From NCBI GenBank assembly GCA_002337385.1, contig DDFY01000005.1, forward strand, positions 2,300-13,818: DNA of 11,519 nucleotides. Direction: 5' to 3'. The position numbers were made by a program, and so were the translations under genes. Of this stretch, positions 5,552 to 11,519 are shown piece after piece (the first letter of the stretch is position 1; every line of letters starts with the position of its first letter). This DNA is from Erythrobacter sp. UBA1916. Its GTDB lineage: Bacteria > Pseudomonadota > Alphaproteobacteria > Sphingomonadales > Sphingomonadaceae. Below the pieces are notes generated by a model. It worked only from the letters and a program-made list of their open reading frames with translations, made no database searches and was not told where the DNA came from.

Positions 5552-5920
5552 TTAGCCGGGCAGGCGCTGCATCAATTCGATCCGGTTGCCGAAGGGATCG
5601 TGAATGTCCGCCCGGACATAGCCCGCTAGCGGTCCGCCATCGCTGCTGGACACACCTGCGTCTCCCAGCCGCGCGCGAAAAGCCGCCAGATCGTCTACCA
5701 GCAAGGCCGGGTGCGCCTTTCTCGCCGGGACGAAGCCCTGCTCCACCCCGAGATGGATCTGCGCGCCGCCGCCGGTGAACCAACACCCGCCGCGCTTCGC
5801 CATATCGGCAGGCTTGGGCACTTCGCGCATGCCGAGGGTGTCGGCATAGAATGCGCGCGCCCGGTCTTCCTCACCCGGCGGCATGGCGATCTGCACATGG
5901 TCAATGCCGATAATGCCCAT
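5552..5920 (-). CDS. Glyoxalase/VOC superfamily protein
   Basis: A 122-residue single-module vicinal-oxygen-chelate protein of unknown substrate. It opens with IGIDHVQIAMPPG, contains ARAFYADTLGMREV (21-34) and ends with DPFGNRIELMQ. Metal ligands expected for the fold are visible at H8, H56 and E115, so a metal-dependent enzyme (glyoxalase, dioxygenase or thiol transferase type) is possible. The start at 5920 lies five bases after the rsh stop. A much longer upstream frame exists but lies inside rsh in another frame, so I reject it. A GGAG in the rsh tail about 14 bases upstream is a weak ribosome site; translation probably depends on rsh transcription. Confidence 0.85.
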   Translation of the reverse strand: MGIIGIDHVQIAMPPGEEDRARAFYADTLGMREVPKPADMAKRGGCWFTGGGAQIHLGVEQGFVPARKAHPALLVDDLAAFRARLGDAGVSSSDGGPLAGYVRADIHDPFGNRIELMQRLPG

Positions 5921-5925
5921 CGGCT

Positions 5926-8007
5926 CTAGATCCGCTCCGCCTGAGCCACCGCGTCCGTCGCCCTCAGCGCTGACAGAATACGCGTCAGATGGGCCAGATC
6001 CTGCACCTCCAGATCGACAAGGTCGGTGTGGAACAGCTCGTCGCGTTCGGCCAGTTCGAGGTTGATCACGTTGGCACCGGCCTTGGCGAACACGCCCGCC
6101 ATCTCGGCCAAAGTGCCGGGACGGTTGTAGAGCGTGATAGACAGCCGCCCGACCGCACCCTGCGAGCGTTCGCCCCATGACAGGTCGATCCAGTCGACAT
6201 CCTCGCCACTGACCAGCTCCAGGCAATCGATCGCATGCACCGCCACACTCTCGCCCGCATGGCGCAGGCCAACGATGCGGTCGCCCGGGACCGGGTGGCA
6301 ACAGGGCGCCAGCGTGAAGCCGACACCCGGTGTCAGCCCCTTGATCGATAGTGCATGGCCCGGCTTCAGTTCGTCCGGCAGGTCAGCCGTGCTGCCGGGA
6401 ACCAAGGCCTCCATCACCTGCCGATCGGAGAGCTTGGCCGAGCCGATCGCCTCCATCAGCGCATCTTCGTTCGGTAGTTCCAGCCGTTCGAGCGCCTGCG
6501 CGATCGCCTTCTTGCCGATCTTGGTCGGCATCTCCTTGGCGATGTCGTCGAACAGAGCGCGGCCGATCTCCGCGATCTCGGCCCGTTCGCGCAGCCGCAC
6601 CGAGCGGCGGATTGCCGCGCGTGCCTTGCCCGTGACCACGAAACCGAGCCAATGCAGCTGCGGCTGCGCGCTCTTGCCCTTGATGATCTCCACCACGTCG
6701 CCATTCCCCAGCGGGGTGCGCAGCGGCATGTGCCGCCCGTTGATCTTCGCGCCCACGGTCTGCGCGCCCAGATCGGTGTGCACCGCATAGGCGAAGTCGA
6801 CTGCCGTCGCGCCCTTGGGCAGCTGGTGCAACGCGCCCTTGGGCGTGAAGGCGAAAATGCGGTCCTGATAGATCGCCAGCTTGGTATGTTCGAGCAGCTC
6901 TTCAGGATCGTGGCTCTGCTCGACGATCTCGATCAGATCGCGCAGCCAGCCGACCTGGCCATCGACCTGTCCGCCCTGCTTGTAAGCCCAGTGCGCGGCG
7001 AGGCCGAAGCCGTTGGTGCGGTGCATCTCGCGGGTGCGAATCTGCACCTCGCAGCGCATCGACTTGTCGTAGAACACCGTAGTGTGGAGCGAGCGATACC
7101 CGTTGGTCTTCGGGGTCGAGATATAGTCCTTGAAGCGCCCAGGCACCATCTGGAACGTCTGATGCAGCACGCCCAATGCGCGATAGCAGTCGTCCACGTT
7201 GTCGGTCAGCACGCGGAAGGCCATGATGTCGGAAACATGCTCGAACGGGAGATGGCGTTCGGCCATCTTCTTCCAGATCGAATAGGGGTGCTTCTCGCGC
7301 CCCCACACCTCGACCTCCAGCCCGGCCTCGCTCAGGGCCTGCTTGAAGTCGAGCGCGATCCGGTCAACCTGCCCGGTGTCCGACGAACGTAGCTGTTCCA
7401 GCCGCGAAACGATGGTGGCATAGGCCTCGGGCTCAAGCTGTTCGAAGGCGAGCAGCTGCATCTCGCGCATATATTCGTACATGCCCACGCGCTCGGCCAG
7501 CGGGGCATAGATATCCATCGTCTCGCGCGCGATCCGGCGACGCTTCTCCGGCTTGGCGATGTGATGGAGCGTGCGCATGTTGTGCAGCCGGTCAGCCAGC
7601 TTCACCAGTAGCACGCGCAGGTCTTCGCTCATCGCGAGGAGGAACTTGCGCAGGTTTTCCGCCGCGCGTTCGTCGTCGGTCAGCTGTTCGATCTTCGAGA
7701 GCTTGGTCACGCCATCGACCAGCCGCGCGACCTCGGGGCCGAAGTTGGCCTCGATATCGTCAATCGTGGCGAGCGTATCTTCCACCGTGTCGTGGAGGAG
7801 CGCGGTGATGATCGTCTGCTGGTCAAGCTTCAGGTCGGTCATCAGCCCGGCCACTTCGACCGGATGGCTGAAGTAGGGATCGCCCGAGGCGCGCTTCTGG
7901 GTGCCGTGCTTCTGCACGGTGTAGACATAGGCGCGGTTAAGCAGCGCCTCGTCGGCGTTAGGGTCGTATTCCTTGACCCTCTCTACGAGTTCGTATTGGC
8001 GGAGCAT
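5926..8007 (-). CDS. rsh: Bifunctional (p)ppGpp synthetase/hydrolase (Rsh, RelA/SpoT family)
   Basis: This 693-residue cytosolic enzyme makes and degrades (p)ppGpp, the stringent-response alarmone. The HD hydrolase domain shows H48, H72-D73 and D139 in KLADRLHNM, so hydrolase activity should be intact. The synthetase domain shows GREKHPYSIWKKM (236-248), D260 in SDIMAFRVLTD, GYRSLHTTV (303-311) and E320 in EVQIRT, also intact. A TGS domain spans about 382-445 (RIFAFTPKGALHQLPKGATA). It is followed by a conserved-cysteine region (APCCHPVPGD, 567-576) and a C-terminal ACT domain (about 620-690). Most Alphaproteobacteria have one such enzyme, named rsh, spoT or relA by species. No rpoZ gene is upstream; the neighbour there is a CHAP protein. 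The start at 8007 has only a weak GGGG ribosome site. Confidence 0.97.
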   Translation of the reverse strand: MLRQYELVERVKEYDPNADEALLNRAYVYTVQKHGTQKRASGDPYFSHPVEVAGLMTDLKLDQQTIITALLHDTVEDTLATIDDIEANFGPEVARLVDGVTKLSKIEQLTDDERAAENLRKFLLAMSEDLRVLLVKLADRLHNMRTLHHIAKPEKRRRIARETMDIYAPLAERVGMYEYMREMQLLAFEQLEPEAYATIVSRLEQLRSSDTGQVDRIALDFKQALSEAGLEVEVWGREKHPYSIWKKMAERHLPFEHVSDIMAFRVLTDNVDDCYRALGVLHQTFQMVPGRFKDYISTPKTNGYRSLHTTVFYDKSMRCEVQIRTREMHRTNGFGLAAHWAYKQGGQVDGQVGWLRDLIEIVEQSHDPEELLEHTKLAIYQDRIFAFTPKGALHQLPKGATAVDFAYAVHTDLGAQTVGAKINGRHMPLRTPLGNGDVVEIIKGKSAQPQLHWLGFVVTGKARAAIRRSVRLRERAEIAEIGRALFDDIAKEMPTKIGKKAIAQALERLELPNEDALMEAIGSAKLSDRQVMEALVPGSTADLPDELKPGHALSIKGLTPGVGFTLAPCCHPVPGDRIVGLRHAGESVAVHAIDCLELVSGEDVDWIDLSWGERSQGAVGRLSITLYNRPGTLAEMAGVFAKAGANVINLELAERDELFHTDLVDLEVQDLAHLTRILSALRATDAVAQAERI

Positions 8008-8089
8008 CTACGCCCCAAGATAATGACGATTTCGCACCTGCACAGCCGGTTTCTTCAGGCGCTTGCAAGTTTTGCATGATTGGCAGGCC

Positions 8090-8111
8090 CGCCGCGGCCC
8101 ATCCCGCGGCG
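8090..8111 (-). terminator. GC-rich hairpin downstream of the CHAP gene
   Basis: An 8-base perfect stem (8090-8097 with 8104-8111) and a 6-base loop lie just after the CHAP gene stop and before rsh. There is no T-run after it, so it may be a weak terminator or a transcript-end stabiliser. Confidence 0.35.
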
Positions 8112-8119
8112 CTTGGGGG

Positions 8120-8680
8120 TCAGCCGCCAACGCTGGCGATGTCGCCAGACGCCTGCGCCACCTCGGTCAGGGGAAGATCGTCTTCGGCGCTGTCAGCATA
8201 GATAAAGCCGGCGACCGGATTATGGCGCGCACCAAGAGCGCGAATGGGGCCGTACCATACCCGCACTTCGCTCCAGTCGCCCGCTTCCGACACATCGGCC
8301 ACCGGCACACCAGTTTCGATCCCGCCGGGGCGCGACCAATTGGCGTGGTCGATGAGGATGTGCCTTTCATCAATCACCTGGCGGACCACGGCAACGTGAC
8401 CGAGCGGCATGGCACGGCTCGAACTGAAGGCCATCACGGCGCCAACCTGCGGTTCCTGCCCACGCTCATAGCGCCCTTCGGCCGCGCGCCACCACAGATG
8501 GGCATTGCCATGGATCTCGATGCCGGAATGATCACGAGCATAGGGGACGCACTGGAGCCGGGCATGGGCTGGCTGCGCCATCATCGCCCCAAACAGAAGC
8601 GCCAGTGGCCACAGCCGGATGCGCTTCAGGACAGCGCGGGCCAAGTTCGATTCCCGCCCGAACCGCGTGCATACAACCAT
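8120..8680 (-). CDS. Secreted CHAP-domain protein (putative amidase/endopeptidase)
   Basis: A 186-residue protein with a positively charged start and a hydrophobic stretch (about 23-40, LWPLALLFGAMMAQPAHA), read as a signal peptide ending in AHA. The CHAP domain begins immediately after: catalytic cysteine C44 in LQCVPYAR, and catalytic histidine H95 in GHVAVVRQV followed by the HILIDHANW strand (107-115). Such NlpC/P60-like cysteine hydrolases cut peptidoglycan stem peptides or amide bonds and usually act in the periplasm. The rest (about 116-186) is a variable tail. The next gene downstream is rsh, in the same direction after 112 bases that include a hairpin. A TATAAT -10 box lies about 45 bases upstream of the start. 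Confidence 0.85.
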   Translation of the reverse strand: MVVCTRFGRESNLARAVLKRIRLWPLALLFGAMMAQPAHARLQCVPYARDHSGIEIHGNAHLWWRAAEGRYERGQEPQVGAVMAFSSSRAMPLGHVAVVRQVIDERHILIDHANWSRPGGIETGVPVADVSEAGDWSEVRVWYGPIRALGARHNPVAGFIYADSAEDDLPLTEVAQASGDIASVGG

Positions 8681-8725
8681 GATTTACCCGACCCTTGGAC
8701 TGTTGATCCCGGTCAGGGTTGATAC

Positions 8726-8731
8726 ATTATA
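8726..8731 (-). promoter_or_regulatory. Candidate -10 box (TATAAT) of the CHAP gene
   Basis: A perfect TATAAT on the minus strand lies 45 bases upstream of the CHAP start. No good -35 hexamer is found at the usual distance, so it may be a weak or factor-dependent promoter. Confidence 0.35.
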
Positions 8732-8840
8732 TCCCGCCTGCGAAAATCCCCCGAGGCCTCCTGTGGTCGCGTTCGCTTAACGGTTCAGCGCGCACCGACG
8801 CGCTGGCACCTGGCATCGGCCACGAAGCCCTGACGCAAGA

Positions 8841-10769
8841 TCATTCGGTCCAGCCAACGATATTGTCGACATTGCCCCGTGTCATGGAGTGATAGCCACC
8901 GCGCGTCTTGGCATAGAGCGCCTTGGCGATGTCCTGCCCCCACTCATCCTGCGCCATCAGCACCGCAAACAGCGGCGAGACGAACTTGTTGCGGCCCACA
9001 CGGGTGAGGAACTCCTCGGCCTGGGGAACCACCGGCTCGTAGCGGTTGCGCAAGGCGGCATCGAGCCACAGGAACTGCACCTCGGCATTGCGCGTGTCAG
9101 ACAGGCCGAGCGTGTTATCGAGTGCACCCAGTTCGCTGGGTGAAAGCTCCTCCGGCAGGCGTTCGAGGAAACGGCGCTGTTCGGCAGCGCTCCACTCGGG
9201 CCACTCGGTTTCGATCTCGGTCAGGTCGCGGCTGTCGGCATAGGCCGCAACCGCTGCGTCGACTGCGGCAAAGGCTTCCGGATCGGGCTTCAGCGCATTG
9301 GAGGGCAGGCCCGTGCCATAGACCCACTCGTCAAGCATCAGCTCGTTCTCAAGCTCCTCGTCATCCTTGATCAGGTTCTCGCGCATGTCGTCGAGGAACA
9401 TCTCGGAGGTCGCGGGCTGGAAGGCGTGGTTATCGAACCAGCTGCGCAGCCACGGATCGAACCTCTCGCGCCCGACGATGTTTTCCACGGTGCGCAGGAA
9501 CACGGTGCCCTTGTCGTAGATCGCCTCACTCGCGGTATCGAACGGGCTGGTTCCCGGCGGCGTGCGCATGGCGGTGACCGGGTTGCCCTGCCCCATCTCG
9601 TCCACCATCTCGGCCAGCGCGGCATAGCTCAGTGCATATTCCTGCTCTGCGCGCACCTTGCCGAACACCTGCTCGGTGATGCGGCTCTCGATGTAGGAGG
9701 TCACGCCCTCGTTCAGCCAGCCGTCGCGCCAGCTGGCATAGGTGACGAGGTTGCCCGACCAGCTATGCGCCAGTTCATGCGCCACCAGCCCGGTGTTCGA
9801 ACGGTCGCCGGCGATGAAGGTCGGGGTGAGGAAGGTCATCACCGGGTTTTCCATCCCGCCATAGGGGAAGCTCGGCGGCAGCACGATCATGTCGTAGCGA
9901 CCCCAGCGATAGGGTCCGTACAGTTCCTCGGCCGCATCGATCATCGCCTCTGTATCGCCCAGCTCGTCCTTCGCCGCCTGAAGCACCGAAGGCTCTGCCC
10001 AGACGCCCGTGCGCGCGCCAAGCTGCGCAAAGGCAATATCGCCAGCAGCAATCGAGATGAGATAGGGCGGAACCGAGTGCTCCATCTCGAAGGTGTAGAT
10101 CTTGGTGCCATCGGGCCCGCTGGCCGGATCGCCGCGGCGGATGCCGCTCATCACCACGCCCAGCGCGGCGGGTGCGGCGATGCGCGCATCCCAGCTCTGG
10201 CGGATGCCGGGGCTGTCCTGCGTCGGGATCCAGCTGCGGTTGAGGATCGCCTGCCCCTGGCTGAACAGGAACGGATGTTCCTTGCCCGCGGTTTGCTCGG
10301 GCGAAAGCCACTGCAGCGCCTCGGCACCGGGTGCGCTCTTATAAGTGATCACGACCTGCTCGGGCGCGGTTACCACGCCGTCTTCGGCGGCAAAGTGAAT
10401 CGTGAACGGCTCACCCTTTTCGTCGCCATCGGGGTTGTCACCCATGTCGAACTCAAGCGGGTCACCTTCGCCATCGGTAACCGAGGACACTTCGAGACCG
10501 TTGGAATCGAGCACGATCTCGCGCGCGCCATCAGCCGCGGCAATGTCGAGCGTTGCCGTGCCGCCAACCTGCTGAGCCTCGAAATCAAGCCCGAGATCGA
10601 GCGAGACATGCACCACCCGCGCTTCGGTTGGCTTGGCCCAGGTAAATTCGTCCTGCGCCTCGGCACTGGTCAGGATCGGCGCGACGACGAGCTCTTCCGG
10701 AGGCTCTTCGCTGGTCGAACAGGCAGCAAGAGCAAAGGCCAAAAAGGCGGCGGGACGTGGCAGGCGCAT
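8841..10769 (-). CDS. M1 family aminopeptidase lipoprotein (leukotriene A4 hydrolase-like)
   Basis: A 642-residue zinc aminopeptidase, probably anchored in the outer membrane facing the periplasm and trimming N-terminal residues from peptides. The N-terminus ends in a lipobox (L14-A-A-C17), so C17 is lipidated. A beta-sandwich domain (about 40-240) precedes the catalytic domain. Motifs are the exopeptidase signature GGMEN (304-308), the zinc site H331-E332-L-A-H335 and E354 in WLNEGVTSY, and the transition-state tyrosine Y418 in YDKG. The C-terminal helical part resembles the leukotriene A4 hydrolase C-terminal domain. The start is supported by a CGGAG seven bases upstream. It has its own candidate promoter in the 87-base gap after hemF. 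No defect is seen. Confidence 0.93.
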   Translation of the reverse strand: MRLPRPAAFLAFALAACSTSEEPPEELVVAPILTSAEAQDEFTWAKPTEARVVHVSLDLGLDFEAQQVGGTATLDIAAADGAREIVLDSNGLEVSSVTDGEGDPLEFDMGDNPDGDEKGEPFTIHFAAEDGVVTAPEQVVITYKSAPGAEALQWLSPEQTAGKEHPFLFSQGQAILNRSWIPTQDSPGIRQSWDARIAAPAALGVVMSGIRRGDPASGPDGTKIYTFEMEHSVPPYLISIAAGDIAFAQLGARTGVWAEPSVLQAAKDELGDTEAMIDAAEELYGPYRWGRYDMIVLPPSFPYGGMENPVMTFLTPTFIAGDRSNTGLVAHELAHSWSGNLVTYASWRDGWLNEGVTSYIESRITEQVFGKVRAEQEYALSYAALAEMVDEMGQGNPVTAMRTPPGTSPFDTASEAIYDKGTVFLRTVENIVGRERFDPWLRSWFDNHAFQPATSEMFLDDMRENLIKDDEELENELMLDEWVYGTGLPSNALKPDPEAFAAVDAAVAAYADSRDLTEIETEWPEWSAAEQRRFLERLPEELSPSELGALDNTLGLSDTRNAEVQFLWLDAALRNRYEPVVPQAEEFLTRVGRNKFVSPLFAVLMAQDEWGQDIAKALYAKTRGGYHSMTRGNVDNIVGWTE

Positions 10770-10818
10770 GCGTTTCTCCGAAGTGGCTGTCCTCGATTAG
10801 CAGCCAGTTTCACAGGCA

Positions 10819-10846
10819 ACTATAGCAAAGCCTATGCCGCTGTCAT
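10819..10846 (-). promoter_or_regulatory. Candidate sigma-70 promoter of the M1 aminopeptidase gene
   Basis: On the minus strand ATGACA (-35, 10841-10846) and TATAGT (-10, 10819-10824) each match consensus at five of six positions, with a 16-base spacer. It is placed correctly in the hemF to aminopeptidase gap. Confidence 0.5.
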
Positions 10847-10856
10847 CCCGCCACGA

Positions 10857-11519
10857 TCAACTCCAGGTCACCTCTGGCGGCAGGCTCATCAGGATCGCAT
10901 CAATATTCCCGCCCGTTTTGAGCCCGAACAGCGTGCCGCGATCGTAAACGAGGTTGAACTCGACATAACGTCCGCGCCATTCCTTCTGTGCCGCCTTGTC
11001 GGCCTCGGTGAACTCCGTGTCCATCCGTGCTCGCACGATCTTCGGAAACGCGTCGAGGAAGGCCTCGCCCACGTCGCGGGTGAAGGCAAAGTTGCGTTCG
11101 AAGGCCGCCAGATCCTCACACTCGAGGTGATCGTAGAAAATGCCGCCCACCCCGCGCGCGACATTCCGGTGCGGGATGAAGAAGTAATCGTCGGCCCACT
11201 TCTTGAAGCGTTCGTAGTAGGTCGGGTTGTGGGCCGAACAGGCGGCGCGCAACCGGGCGTGGAAGGCCTCGGTGTCCTCAGCATATTCGATCGGCGGATT
11301 GAGATCAGCCCCGCCCCCGAACCATGCCTCCTGCGTGGTGAGGAAGCGGGTGTTCATGTGCACTGCCGGCACGTGCGGATTGGCCATATGCGCGACCAGC
11401 GAAATGCCAGTGGCGGTAAATTCCGGGTGTTCCTTGCTGGCGCCATTGATGGTGTCGGCAAATTGCGGGGCGAACTTGCCCGATACGGTCGACACGTTGA
11501 CGCCGACCTTCTCGAACAC
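10857..11519 (-). CDS. hemF: Oxygen-dependent coproporphyrinogen III oxidase, C-terminal part
   Basis: The 220 residues visible are the C-terminal three-quarters of HemF, which oxidatively decarboxylates coproporphyrinogen III to protoporphyrinogen IX in haem (and, in phototrophs, bacteriochlorophyll) synthesis. Conserved stretches are VGVNVSTVSGKF, NPHVPAVHMNTRF, WFGGGADLNPP, FKKWADDYFFIPHRN, RGVGGIFYDHL, GRYVEFNLVYDRGTLFGLKTGGN and the end ILMSLPPEVTW. The frame continues to the right edge without a start; full-length family members have roughly 60-80 more residues. The first codon read, GTG at the edge, is internal. Gene order hemF then aminopeptidase is in the same direction with a promoter-sized gap. 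Confidence 0.95.
   Translation of the reverse strand: MFEKVGVNVSTVSGKFAPQFADTINGASKEHPEFTATGISLVAHMANPHVPAVHMNTRFLTTQEAWFGGGADLNPPIEYAEDTEAFHARLRAACSAHNPTYYERFKKWADDYFFIPHRNVARGVGGIFYDHLECEDLAAFERNFAFTRDVGEAFLDAFPKIVRARMDTEFTEADKAAQKEWRGRYVEFNLVYDRGTLFGLKTGGNIDAILMSLPPEVTWS

Noticed and set aside
5921..6301. Long upstream extension of the VOC protein frame
   Set aside because: It lies wholly within rsh in another frame, and the VOC domain starts exactly at the methionine at 5920.
6652..7392. 246-codon plus-strand frame opposite rsh
   Set aside because: It is antisense to the synthetase and TGS domains of a well-conserved enzyme, with no recognisable domain.
8063..8722. 219-codon plus-strand frame opposite the CHAP gene
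   Set aside because: The minus strand has a signal peptide, a catalytic Cys and His and a normal start; the plus frame has none of these.
11517..11519. GTG at the right edge as the hemF start
   Set aside because: It falls inside the conserved core of HemF, so it is an internal valine; the gene continues beyond the window.

Overview
The window looks like an alphaproteobacterial chromosome segment, most likely Sphingomonadales (Erythrobacteraceae-like). This rests on high GC, a single long bifunctional Rsh, the paired cyclophilin and DUF1905 genes, and a DUF5818-type small protein. The assignment comes from recognised protein families, not from a search.

It falls into two parts that meet at a tRNA-Ser(GGA) gene on the minus strand (3638-3728). 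To the left (1 to about 3690) is one end of an integrative, probably conjugative, element. A P4-type tyrosine integrase (minus, 2194-3480) sits between the tRNA 3' end and the cargo, with three GTGCCCCCA repeats just upstream of its start. Further in are a small DUF5818-like gene and a secreted lytic transglycosylase (plus strand, coupled by ATGA). Divergent from these are a zinc-finger/Toprim protein (primase-like) and the first 108 codons of what looks like a strawberry-notch helicase/methyltransferase protein, which runs off the left edge. The divergent promoter region holds a perfect alphaproteobacterial LexA-type motif, GTTC-N7-GTTC. A second, related copy (16 of 20 positions identical) lies in the int promoter region. 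I infer that this element is DNA-damage responsive.

To the right (3729-11519) is ordinary backbone. On the plus strand are a minimal zincin metallopeptidase, a periplasmic cyclophilin-type peptidylprolyl isomerase and a translationally coupled DUF1905 protein. On the minus strand, convergent with these, are a glyoxalase-family (VOC) protein, the stringent-response enzyme Rsh, a CHAP-domain secreted hydrolase, an M1-family aminopeptidase lipoprotein, and the C-terminal 220 residues of oxygen-dependent coproporphyrinogen III oxidase (hemF), cut by the right edge.

The most interesting part is the left end: a tRNA-borne element whose integrase and DNA-processing genes appear to share an SOS-type operator. 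No CRISPR array, insertion sequence or rRNA was seen. No stretch over 300 bases lacks a gene.
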